6,138 bases of DNA from positions 1 through 6,138 of the forward strand of contig JBNKDD010000326.1 of NCBI GenBank assembly GCA_050288085.1, in the 5' to 3' direction. The notes below the pieces were generated by a model. It was not told the origin of the DNA, ran no database searches, and saw only the letters and a list, made by a program, of their open reading frames with translations. The position numbers and the translations under genes were made by a program. This document shows positions 1 to 5,584 of this stretch, piece by piece (the stretch's first letter is position 1; each line of letters opens with the position of its first letter). Source of the DNA: JBNKDD01 sp050288085 (GTDB lineage: Bacteria; Chloroflexota; Anaerolineae; Aggregatilineales; UBA3940).

Positions 1-34
1 GTTCATCCTGAGCCAGGATCAAACTCTTCGTCTG
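1..34 (-). rRNA. 16S ribosomal RNA, 5' end only (partial)
   Basis: Read on the minus strand, these bases give AGAGTTTGATCCTGGCTCAG followed by GATGAAC, the near-universal start of bacterial 16S rRNA (the site of primer 27F). The gene runs leftwards out of the window, so only about 34 nt are present. The mature 5' end is placed near position 34 by alignment with the E. coli start, in which six bases precede AAGAGTTTG; the exact processing site cannot be read from sequence. The fragment proves that an rRNA operon begins here, but it is too short and too conserved to identify the organism. Confidence 0.95.
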
Positions 35-51
35 ATTTCTGTCTCTTAACA

Positions 52-68
52 GTCTATCTATGATAGAC
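52..68 (-). other. Stem-loop just upstream of the 16S 5' end
   Basis: A perfect inverted repeat, with 7-base arms GTCTATC (52-58) and GATAGAC (62-68) around a 3-base loop, ends about 18 nt before the predicted 16S 5' end. It has no U-tract, so it is not an intrinsic terminator. It may help processing or early folding of the precursor; this is inference from its position. Confidence 0.5.
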
Positions 69-154
69 CGCTTAGGTCTTACTCAATTTGACAGAGGTCT
101 TAGCCTCCATCTTTTGGCTTCGCACGTCTTTAGGTTGTGCTGTCTCTTCTGTGA

Positions 155-167
155 TTGTTAAGGTGCT
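155..167 (-). promoter_or_regulatory. boxA-like rRNA antitermination site
   Basis: The minus strand reads AGCACCTTAACAA, which agrees with E. coli rrn boxA (TGCTCTTTAACAA) at 10 of 13 positions, including the TTAACAA core. BoxA RNA is bound by NusB and NusE (S10) to make transcribing polymerase resistant to Rho. It follows a strong hairpin (204-225) in the transcript, matching the boxB-then-boxA order of rrn leaders. The match was made by eye against a remembered consensus. Confidence 0.55.
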
Positions 168-203
168 TTTGGAACTATCGGTTTGACAGCCCCTCAAACA
201 AAT

Positions 204-225
204 CGCCGACCTCTCTCGGTCGGCG
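204..225 (-). other. G+C-rich hairpin in the rRNA leader (boxB-like position)
   Basis: Perfect 8-bp stem: arm 204-211 pairs with 218-225 around a 6-nt loop, giving CGCCGACC, GAGAGA, GGTCGGCG in the transcript. It lies about 36 nt upstream of the boxA-like site. No run of U follows it, so it is unlikely to terminate transcription. A boxB-like or processing role is inferred from position only. Confidence 0.5.
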
Positions 226-339
226 GCAAACGGTCGCTTGATAACACATCCCTGGTGGTTTGCGTTTCTCCTTCGCTCTTCCCGTCTGCCTCCTTTGTTT
301 GTTATGGTACCCTGACGTTCCTCTGTCAGCGTGAAAAGC

Positions 340-368
340 AGTGTAACACATACCAAACTCAAATGCAA
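340..368 (-). promoter_or_regulatory. rRNA operon promoter (sigma70-type)
   Basis: On the minus strand a -35 box TTGCAT (363-368) and a -10 box TACACT (340-345) are separated by exactly 17 bp. Upstream of the -35 lie two A5 tracts (plus-strand T runs at 371-375 and 391-395) 20 bp apart, about two helical turns, resembling an UP element of strong rRNA promoters. The predicted start falls near 333. The -35 match is partial (3 of 6), but spacing, A-tracts and position upstream of a leader with boxA support the call. Confidence 0.6.
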
Positions 369-386
369 GCTTTTTCTAAGAATTCG

Positions 387-415
387 TTGATTTTTCCTGA
401 AACTTCTTGTATCTT
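387..415 (+). promoter_or_regulatory. Candidate promoter of the decayed glycosyltransferase gene
   Basis: TTGATT (387-392) and TATCTT (410-415) have a 17-bp spacer; each matches the sigma70 consensus at 4 of 6 positions. The start would fall near 422, about 44 nt before the ATG at 466. It overlaps the A-tracts of the oppositely directed rRNA promoter, so the two would compete for space. Its downstream gene is broken, so it may no longer matter. Confidence 0.35.
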
Positions 416-465
416 CGGCAGGTTCATGCTGACTGAGGCATGAAATATGAGCGTCAGGAGATTGA

Positions 466-1349
466 ATGCACCCAAAACGAAGGCTGCAAAGACCGTTGCA
501 ACCATCAACAAAAACCAACCTGGCCTTTCTGTTGGTAGCCGTGCTGATCTTGCTGATCGCCGCCTTCATGCAGATTACCCGGATCGATGGTGTTCCACCA
601 GGACCATTTTGTGATGATGCTGCCAATGGGATCATTGCACAAAGCATCGCTTATGGAAACTCACATCCGGCGTTTACCCTGGCCTTTACCGGTCGAGAAC
701 CACTTTATCACTACATCACCGCCATTTTGATGCAGCTGATCGGCAATGATCTATGGGCCTTACGGCTGGCCTCATTCTATCTGGGGGTGATTATCATCGC
801 CGGAATCATTGTCATCGCGAAGGAGTTTTTTACCATCAGCCCCGCCGTTTATAGCTGTCATTGTTAGCTGGTACATTGGCCGCAACAATTTTCTGGCTCG
901 TGTCTCACGCCCGATCTGGGATGCGGGCCGTCAGTTTTACCTTCACCATCACCTTGCTGCTCTGAAGTCTGCACAGGCAGGTCCGGCGAATGGAACTCTG
1001 GGCGACAATCCTGGTCGGCATCTAGACAAGAGTAGCCGCAAGGGCAGGCAGATCGATCAAAAAATGCTGCGGGGACGAGCCTGACGGCCCTTATGATATT
1101 CCTGATCAAGCACCCGGAAATCATCACCCACAGAGCAATCCAGGTTGCCACTATCGGCGCAGGCATGACAATCCAACAATCAATCTGGACGATCCTGAAT
1201 GGTATTATTTGCAGAGCTGGGAGCATTTAGATTTAAGGGTGACAAAGCGATGCCTGCCCCAATGGGCCTATGGCGGCAGGCCGCTAGATGTGTTGTTTTT
1301 TTACCACGGTGATTTCATCTGGCTCGATACGTCCGCAGCGGTCGAATAA
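466..1349 (+). pseudogene. Decayed GT39/PMT-like membrane glycosyltransferase, N-terminal half
   Basis: A good ribosome binding site (AGGAG, 456-460) lies 5 nt before the ATG at 466. The first part has a basic N-terminus, a membrane helix (residues about 19-36), then PPGPFCDDAANG (about 44-55) and GREPLYHYI (76-84). This resembles the first luminal loop of GT39/dolichyl-phosphate-mannose-type glycosyltransferases, where an acidic pair after helix 1 is catalytic. Around 850-854 the similarity moves to another frame (LAGTLAATIFWLVSHARSG, from 864), with in-frame stops TGA at 963 and TAG at 1023. It shifts again near 1060-1078 (LTALMIFLIKHPEIITHRA), to a third frame near 1214 (LGAFRFKGDK), and again near 1248 (GRPLDVLFF), ending at TAA 1347-1349. 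Order and content follow one family, so this is one ruined gene. Intact relatives are usually 500-800 residues; about 295 codons remain and the C-terminus is gone. Family placement is from memory of motifs. Confidence 0.75.
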
Positions 1350-1352
1350 GAA

Positions 1353-2042
1353 TCATGCCGGTTGAACGGCAGCTTGCACCGCCTGACCGTAGAGATGAGC
1401 GGCAAAAATCCGCACCATATAGTGCACGCTGAATCCCAGAAAGAAAGCGATCACCTTGCCAATGATGGGAATCAACCCGATCAGTAACACCACGCTCATC
1501 ACCAACAGCCAGTACACCAACTGGCTGAACCAGGCTGCAAATATCTTTCGGAAGTGCTGCCGCAGGAATCGGAAATTCTCCCCGAACTGGAAGAGTATAC
1601 GCAGCTTTTGCTCACCGATGGCATGCCGAAGGGTGGCCGCCAGCAGCACAAAGTTGATCAGGATGGCCGGGATCAACATAATCAGCGTGGTGCAGATGAA
1701 GCCCAAAATAATCGGTAGCAGTTCCCAAAAGGTCTCATCGCCATCGACCATCTGGCGGATGACGGTCCAGCGCAGCAAAAAGACGGCCACAAAAGGAATG
1801 CCAAGATAGAACAGCCGCGCCAACCAGACCGACAACCCTTCAAGCATGTACTCGCCAAAACTACCTTTCCATTCCGGCAGCGGGTTCGATTCGCCGAAAG
1901 CCGCATCGCGGGTTACCGGTGTATGGTAACCCGCCAGCGTGAAATTCAGTACAGGCACAAGCGAGATCAGGATACCGGTCGCCGTTTTACGGAACCACCC
2001 CTCACCCTGAAAAGCATGGCGTATAGCAGCGAAATAATCCAT
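1353..2042 (-). CDS. DUF4013 family membrane protein
   Basis: This 229-residue protein is rich in membrane helices, roughly at residues 20-37, 73-90, 108-135 and 168-205, the last two long enough for paired helices. The pattern ISLVPVLNFTLAGY (26-39), NPLPEW (53-58), GLSVWLARLFY (69-79) and a C-terminal LIPIIG (190-195) fits DUF4013, a family of unknown function found in archaea and Chloroflexota among others. The ATG at 2042 is preceded by AGGGG with 8-nt spacing. The gene begins 17 nt after the aminotransferase stop and shares its strand, so the two are probably co-transcribed, though membership of this family says little about that enzyme's pathway. It ends 3 nt from the last stop of the convergent pseudogene, and I see no clear terminator after it. 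Role unknown; perhaps membrane organisation or transport. Confidence refers to the family call. Confidence 0.8.
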   Translation of the reverse strand: MDYFAAIRHAFQGEGWFRKTATGILISLVPVLNFTLAGYHTPVTRDAAFGESNPLPEWKGSFGEYMLEGLSVWLARLFYLGIPFVAVFLLRWTVIRQMVDGDETFWELLPIILGFICTTLIMLIPAILINFVLLAATLRHAIGEQKLRILFQFGENFRFLRQHFRKIFAAWFSQLVYWLLVMSVVLLIGLIPIIGKVIAFFLGFSVHYMVRIFAAHLYGQAVQAAVQPA

Positions 2043-2059
2043 AAATTAATCCCCTGATG

Positions 2060-3391
2060 TCAGCCAATCGCCGCATCGATAGCCGGTTTGAGACGGGCGA
2101 TGATCTCGTCAAGCTGCTCCTCGGTGACGACAAAAGGCGGCGAGAGCGTGACGTGATCGCCGGAAACGCCATCGGCAGTTCCACTCATCGGGTAGACAAT
2201 CAGACCAGCGGCGAAGGCATGCTCATGCAGCCGCGATGAGAGATGCATCTCAGCCGGGAAAGGCTGCTTAGTCTCGTGGTCGGCGACCAATTCAAGCGTC
2301 CACATCAGTCCCTTGCCCCGGATATCACCAACATGGAGATGGTTATCAAAAGCAGTATGGAGCTTTTCACCCAGCAATTTCCCCATTGACGCGGCTCGTG
2401 CGATCAGGTCGTGTTTTTCGAGGTAATGCAAAGCGGCCAATCCTGCCGCCGCCGCCACCACATGATGCGAAAAAGTCCCGCCATGATTGAAGTCCCCGCT
2501 GCGCTCCCACAGCAGTTCGACCCACTCGCCACGAGCCGCCGCCGCGCTAAGAGGTAAATAGCCGCCGGTCAATCCTTTGCCCAGGCAAATGATATCCGGG
2601 GTAATACCCCAATGCTCGATCCCAAACCAGCGCCCGGTGCGGCCCATGCCGGTCATTACCTCGTCATCGATCAGCAGCACGCTATAGCGATCACAAATCT
2701 CGCGGATGCGCGGCCAATACTCATCCGGCGGCACAACCGATCCGAGCGTGGCCCCGGCAACCGGCTCCCCGATAAACGCTGCAACTGTTCCCGGCCCCTC
2801 GCGTTTGATGGCGGCTTCCAGGTCATCGGCACAGCGCAGACCGCAGTCCGGGTAATTCAGTTTGAACGGGCAGCGATAACAAAACACCGGCTCGACATGC
2901 GGCATATCCCGGATCATTGGTGCATAGAGATTGCGCATTGAGGGTTTACCCATCACCGCCAATGCGCCTAGTGTTGCCCCATGATAGCTCCCCCAGCGCC
3001 CGATCACCTTCCAACGTGAAGGCTCGCCACGAGCGACCTGAATCTGCCGGGCGAGTTTGATGGCCGTCTCGACAGCTTCGGAGCCGGACGAGAGATAAAA
3101 GAATCGCGGATCGGGCATGGGAAGATGGGCGGCAAGACTCTTAGAAAGTTCCTCGACTGCCCGCGCGGTAAACATCCCAGCGTGAGCATAAGCAACTTGT
3201 TCGGCCTGTGCCCGAATTGCCTCAACGATTTCGCTAACCCCATGCCCTACATTTACAACCACCGGCCCGCCGGAAGCGTCGATATACTGGATACTGTCTG
3301 TGTCCCACAGATAAACGCCCTCACCACGTGCGATCAGCGGCTTGGGGCTCTTGTGTTTGCGATAAAAAACATTGCTGTGTTTGTTAGCCAT
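2060..3391 (-). CDS. Class III PLP-dependent aminotransferase
   Basis: A full-length 443-residue cytosolic enzyme of the class III (omega) aminotransferase family, fold-type I PLP enzymes that move an amino group, often from a terminal or beta position, to a keto acid. Visible landmarks: SSGSEAVETA (101-110) for phosphate binding, SYHGAT (135-140) with the aromatic residue that stacks on PLP, LLIDDEVMTGMGRTG (239-253) with Asp243 for the pyridine nitrogen, and GKGLTGGYLPL (271-281) with Lys272 as the Schiff-base lysine. All key residues are present. An unusual four-cysteine cluster, CYRC (171-174) and CGLRC (183-187), lies between the substrate and cofactor regions; I recall similar cysteines in YodT-like members. 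The ATG at 3391 follows a modest AGGG six nt upstream. Its neighbours are a thiolase upstream and DUF4013 downstream. Amino donor and product cannot be read from sequence; a role in amino-acid catabolism is inferred. Confidence 0.9.
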   Translation of the reverse strand: MANKHSNVFYRKHKSPKPLIARGEGVYLWDTDSIQYIDASGGPVVVNVGHGVSEIVEAIRAQAEQVAYAHAGMFTARAVEELSKSLAAHLPMPDPRFFYLSSGSEAVETAIKLARQIQVARGEPSRWKVIGRWGSYHGATLGALAVMGKPSMRNLYAPMIRDMPHVEPVFCYRCPFKLNYPDCGLRCADDLEAAIKREGPGTVAAFIGEPVAGATLGSVVPPDEYWPRIREICDRYSVLLIDDEVMTGMGRTGRWFGIEHWGITPDIICLGKGLTGGYLPLSAAAARGEWVELLWERSGDFNHGGTFSHHVVAAAAGLAALHYLEKHDLIARAASMGKLLGEKLHTAFDNHLHVGDIRGKGLMWTLELVADHETKQPFPAEMHLSSRLHEHAFAAGLIVYPMSGTADGVSGDHVTLSPPFVVTEEQLDEIIARLKPAIDAAIG

Positions 3392-3414
3392 AAAATGCCC
3401 TACTTATGAATTAA

Positions 3415-3444
3415 TCTATAGAAATTCACAATAGGGCATGGCAA
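3415..3444 (-). promoter_or_regulatory. Candidate promoter for the aminotransferase-DUF4013 pair
   Basis: On the minus strand TTGCCA (3439-3444, 5 of 6 to the -35 consensus) and TATAGA (3415-3420, 4 of 6) are separated by 18 bp. The -35 box lies in the middle of the large palindrome at 3432-3456, so a cruciform or bound protein there would affect it. The start would fall near 3408, leaving a short leader before the ATG at 3391. Read-through from the thiolase gene is also possible. Confidence 0.4.
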
Positions 3445-3475
3445 TGCCATGCCCTAGGCGCAGCATGCTGCACCC
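3432..3475. repeat. Two adjacent palindromes in the thiolase-aminotransferase gap
   Basis: The first is a perfect inverted repeat with 12-base arms, TAGGGCATGGCA (3432-3443) and TGCCATGCCCTA (3445-3456), around a single base. The second is the perfect 12-base palindrome GCAGCATGCTGC (3460-3471), extended by a GG/CC pair beyond one mismatch (3457-3474). Together they fill most of the middle of the 108-bp gap. The layout resembles dispersed REP-like palindromic elements, but one copy in one window cannot show that. They could also act as an RNA hairpin downstream of thiolase, yet no U-tract follows, so a classic intrinsic terminator is unlikely. Both arms of the first palindrome relate to the TAGGGCAT block over the aminotransferase ribosome binding site. 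Confidence 0.75.
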
Positions 3476-3499
3476 CTACCCAAAGCTCGGCAATTTTAT

Positions 3500-4744
3500 C
3501 TACAATAGTTCAATAATTGTCGCCTCACCCTGACCGACACCTACACACAGGGTAGCAAGGCCATACTGCATCGGCTCCCCGGCAGCCTTACGGCGGCGCA
3601 TCTCATAGAGCAATGTGGTGAAGATTCGCGTCCCTGAGCAGCCAAGCGGATGCCCCAGCGCTACCGCCCCACCATTGACATTGGTGATCTCGTGGCGGAA
3701 ACCGGCCAGTTCCATGACGGCCAGGGATTGGACGGCGAAGGCTTCATTCAGTTCGATCAGGTCGATCCGATCGACGGTCAGGTTTGCACGGCGGAGGGCT
3801 TTTTCGGTGGCCGGAACCGGGCCGAGTCCCATTGTGCGTGGGTCAACTCCGGCGGCGGCACTGGCGATCCAACGGGCGACCGGCTGGAGGCCAAGTTCGG
3901 CGGCCTTCTCTTCGCTCATCATCAGCACAGCAGCCGATCCATCGTTCAGACCGCTGGAGTTCCCCGCCGTGACCGTCCCACCCTGCCGGAAATATGGCTT
4001 CAGCTTGGCGAGCTTTTCGATGCTGGTATCAAGCACATACTCACCATCAACAATCTTGTAACGTGGATGTTCGTCCGTATCAAAGATGATCGGGTCGGCC
4101 TTGCGCTGCGGGATTTCAACCGGGATGATCTCGTCCTTGAAACGCCCAACGTTAATCGCCTCAACCGCACGGCGGTGACTCTCAACTGCATATTCATCCT
4201 GCTTCTCGCGAGTAAGATGGGGGTACTTCTCGTAGATATTTTCGGCGGTTTCACCCATCGCCTCGAGCGGGAACAGGGCCTCCATACGTGGATTGGGATA
4301 ACGCCAGCCAAGCGTTGTATCGTAGGCAGTGACATTACCCGGTTGGAAAGCGCGTTCCTGTTTGGGCATTGACCAGGGTGAGCGCGTCATATTTTCGACA
4401 CCCCCGGCAATGAAGACATCCCCCTCGCCCGCCTTGATCGCCCGCGCCGCCTGGTTGATCGAGTTCAAGCCGGATGCACATAACCGGTTGAAAGTCACCG
4501 CTGCGACGCTCTCCGGGAATCCAGCCAGCAAAGTCGCCATTCGGGCCACGTTGCGATTGTCTTCCCCCGCCTGGTTGGCACAACCTAGGTACACCTCCTC
4601 GACCAGCGCAGGATCAAGGTCATTACGCTCGACGATGGCCTTTAACGGGATCGCCGCCAGGTCATCGGCACGAATTGATGAAAGAGTCCCGCCATGCCGC
4701 CCCACAGCCGTCCGGACAGCATCCACAATAACGACTTCAGGCAT
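3500..4744 (-). CDS. Thiolase (acetyl-CoA C-acyltransferase, PcaF/PaaJ-like)
   Basis: A complete 414-residue thiolase, which either cleaves a 3-ketoacyl-CoA with CoA or condenses two acyl-CoAs in the cytosol. The catalytic set is intact: Cys89 in NRLCASGLNS, the acyl-accepting nucleophile; NEAF at 333-336; His365 in NGGAVALGHPLGCSGTR (NGG starts at 357); and Cys400 in LCVGVGQGEA. The segment around GWRYPNPRMEA and the DEHPR motif resembles PcaF/PaaJ beta-ketoadipyl-CoA thiolases, but many acetyl-CoA acetyltransferases look alike, so substrate is open. The frame extends upstream to a GTG at 4756, but ATG 4744 is preferred: GAGGG lies 5 nt before it, and the product then begins MPEVVIVDAVRTAVG, the usual thiolase N-terminus. 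It follows the HAD gene by 50 nt and has no obvious promoter of its own, so the two may be co-transcribed. Confidence 0.92.
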   Translation of the reverse strand: MPEVVIVDAVRTAVGRHGGTLSSIRADDLAAIPLKAIVERNDLDPALVEEVYLGCANQAGEDNRNVARMATLLAGFPESVAAVTFNRLCASGLNSINQAARAIKAGEGDVFIAGGVENMTRSPWSMPKQERAFQPGNVTAYDTTLGWRYPNPRMEALFPLEAMGETAENIYEKYPHLTREKQDEYAVESHRRAVEAINVGRFKDEIIPVEIPQRKADPIIFDTDEHPRYKIVDGEYVLDTSIEKLAKLKPYFRQGGTVTAGNSSGLNDGSAAVLMMSEEKAAELGLQPVARWIASAAAGVDPRTMGLGPVPATEKALRRANLTVDRIDLIELNEAFAVQSLAVMELAGFRHEITNVNGGAVALGHPLGCSGTRIFTTLLYEMRRRKAAGEPMQYGLATLCVGVGQGEATIIELL

Positions 4745-4794
4745 ATGAACCCTCACTTTTGAGCTGCGAAAGAATCAAATATGTCTATTCCATC

Positions 4795-5463
4795 TTAACG
4801 GTGATTATTCTGCACCCTGGCGATCAGATCTTCCAGCGGGTTCGCGGCCAGCGAATCGATCATCAGATCGGCGTGCGAGAGGTCAAGGGTACGGCTAACC
4901 GCATTCGGCACAGCAACGGCAAAGACCCCTGCCCGACGAGCTGCTGTAATTCCATTGGGCGAATCTTCTAATGCGATAGCTTCATCTGCCCCTACGCCCA
5001 ACGCTTCCAGCGCTGCAAGATACAGATCGGGGGCAGGCTTGACATTTTCGACCCAGTCGGCACAGCGGATTGCTTCGAAATGGTGGATCAGGCCGAGGCG
5101 TGATAAGTGACCCTCTACCCAATCACAGGGGGAGGTCGAAGCCAGGCCGATTTTCAAGCCAAGTTTCTTAGCCGATGCCAGATAATCCACCACACCGGGG
5201 AGGATTTCTTCCTGGTGAATAAACTCTAAACGCCGCCTATTGCGTTTAACCCGGAGGGCGTCACGGTCAACCGGGCAACCAAGTTTCTTTTCCAGATCGT
5301 CAAAAGGACCAAACGCCTCCTCTAAGGTACCGAGGCAAACCACCCATTCTTCAACAGTCAGGCCAGCGCCGTGTTCCTCAAATATTTCCTTCCATGCTCT
5401 GAAATCCGGCATTTCCGTATCCAGGATCAGACCATCAAAGTCAAAGATTATTGCGCGTATCAT
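4795..5463 (-). CDS. HAD superfamily phosphatase or phosphomutase, subfamily IA
   Basis: A 222-residue soluble protein of the haloacid dehalogenase superfamily, which uses an aspartyl-phosphate intermediate to cleave or move phosphate on small molecules. Motif I is FDFDGLILDTE with Asp8 (nucleophile) and Asp10 (acid/base). An alpha-helical cap sits in the C1 position (about 18-85). Motif II is LASTSP (107-112), motif III has Lys142 in VKPAPDLYL, and motif IV is LEDSPNG with Glu166-Asp167 for magnesium. ILPGV (87-91) and the KPAPD stretch are typical of phosphoglycolate-phosphatase- and beta-phosphoglucomutase-like members; the substrate is unknown. The frame stays open to 5565, but that start would lie inside the terminator hairpin and the extra 34 residues show no HAD features. 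ATG 5463 starts just before motif I and has a weak GAGAG upstream. It is the first gene after that terminator, followed 50 nt later by thiolase. Confidence 0.9.
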   Translation of the reverse strand: MIRAIIFDFDGLILDTEMPDFRAWKEIFEEHGAGLTVEEWVVCLGTLEEAFGPFDDLEKKLGCPVDRDALRVKRNRRRLEFIHQEEILPGVVDYLASAKKLGLKIGLASTSPCDWVEGHLSRLGLIHHFEAIRCADWVENVKPAPDLYLAALEALGVGADEAIALEDSPNGITAARRAGVFAVAVPNAVSRTLDLSHADLMIDSLAANPLEDLIARVQNNHR

Positions 5464-5495
5464 AACACTCTCATTCCGGTAATTTGATGTAGTAG

Positions 5496-5515
5496 ATTGT
5501 AGAAGGCAGACTATA
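5496..5515 (-). promoter_or_regulatory. Possible -10 boxes for the HAD gene
   Basis: Because the upstream gene is closed by a terminator, a promoter is expected between 5464 and 5531. Two hexamers on the minus strand match the -10 consensus at 5 of 6: TACAAT (5496-5501) and TATAGT (5510-5515). Neither has a convincing -35 box at 16-18 bp, so the choice is open. Confidence 0.25.
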
Positions 5516-5531
5516 TCACGGCCTGGTGTAG

Positions 5532-5563
5532 AAATAAAAAAGAGGCAGCTAAGATGCTGCCTC
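5532..5563 (-). terminator. Intrinsic terminator after the site-2 protease gene
   Basis: On the minus strand an 8-bp perfect stem, GAGGCAGC and GCTGCCTC (5556-5563 with 5542-5549), around a 6-nt loop is followed at once by TTTTTTATTT. This is a textbook Rho-independent terminator. It starts 21 nt after the protease stop codon and separates that gene from the HAD gene. On the plus strand an A-run precedes the stem and no T-run follows it, so it acts in one direction. Confidence 0.92.
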
Positions 5564-5584
5564 ATGAATCCTGTATTGACATTC

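Larger units (their letters stand above)
35..333 (-). promoter_or_regulatory. rRNA operon leader (transcribed spacer upstream of 16S)
   Basis: This stretch of about 300 nt lies between the predicted transcription start (near 333, about 7 nt past the -10 box) and the 16S 5' end. It has no believable gene; the open frames crossing it are not protein-like. Along the transcript it holds a small stem-loop (312-316 with 325-329, 5 bp), a strong G+C hairpin (204-225), a boxA-like site (155-167) and a hairpin close to 16S (52-68). An 8-base direct repeat, AGGTCTTA on the plus strand, occurs at 74-81 and 95-102. Length and content fit a bacterial rrn leader, which carries antitermination signals and one half of the RNase III processing stem. 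The partner half would lie beyond 16S, outside the window. Confidence 0.75.

Noticed and set aside
183..443. Plus-strand open frame of 86 codons opposite the rRNA leader
   Set aside because: It crosses the leader hairpin and the rRNA promoter, has no recognisable domain and no ribosome binding site; it is chance.
72..647. Minus-strand open frame of 191 codons across the rRNA leader and pseudogene start
   Set aside because: It lies within the rRNA leader and antisense to the glycosyltransferase remnant, has no ribosome binding site in a sensible place, and shows no protein-like composition.
864..1226. Minus-strand open frame of 120 codons inside the pseudogene
   Set aside because: The hydrophobic stretch is the antisense of glycosyltransferase membrane helices. 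The forward-strand family motifs explain the sequence better.
1272..1303. Possible plus-strand terminator: GCGGC/GCCGC hairpin followed by a run of seven T
   Set aside because: The stem is only 4-5 bp with a tiny loop, and about 10 bases separate it from the T-run. It also falls in a segment that reads as glycosyltransferase remnant.
3650..4372. Plus-strand open frame of 240 codons opposite thiolase
   Set aside because: It is antisense to a thiolase with all catalytic residues intact; long shadow frames are expected there and this one has no recognisable motif.
5464..5565. 34-residue N-terminal extension of the HAD protein up to ATG 5565
   Set aside because: The start would lie inside the terminator hairpin of the preceding gene, and the extra residues have no HAD features. 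Motif I begins right after the ATG at 5463.
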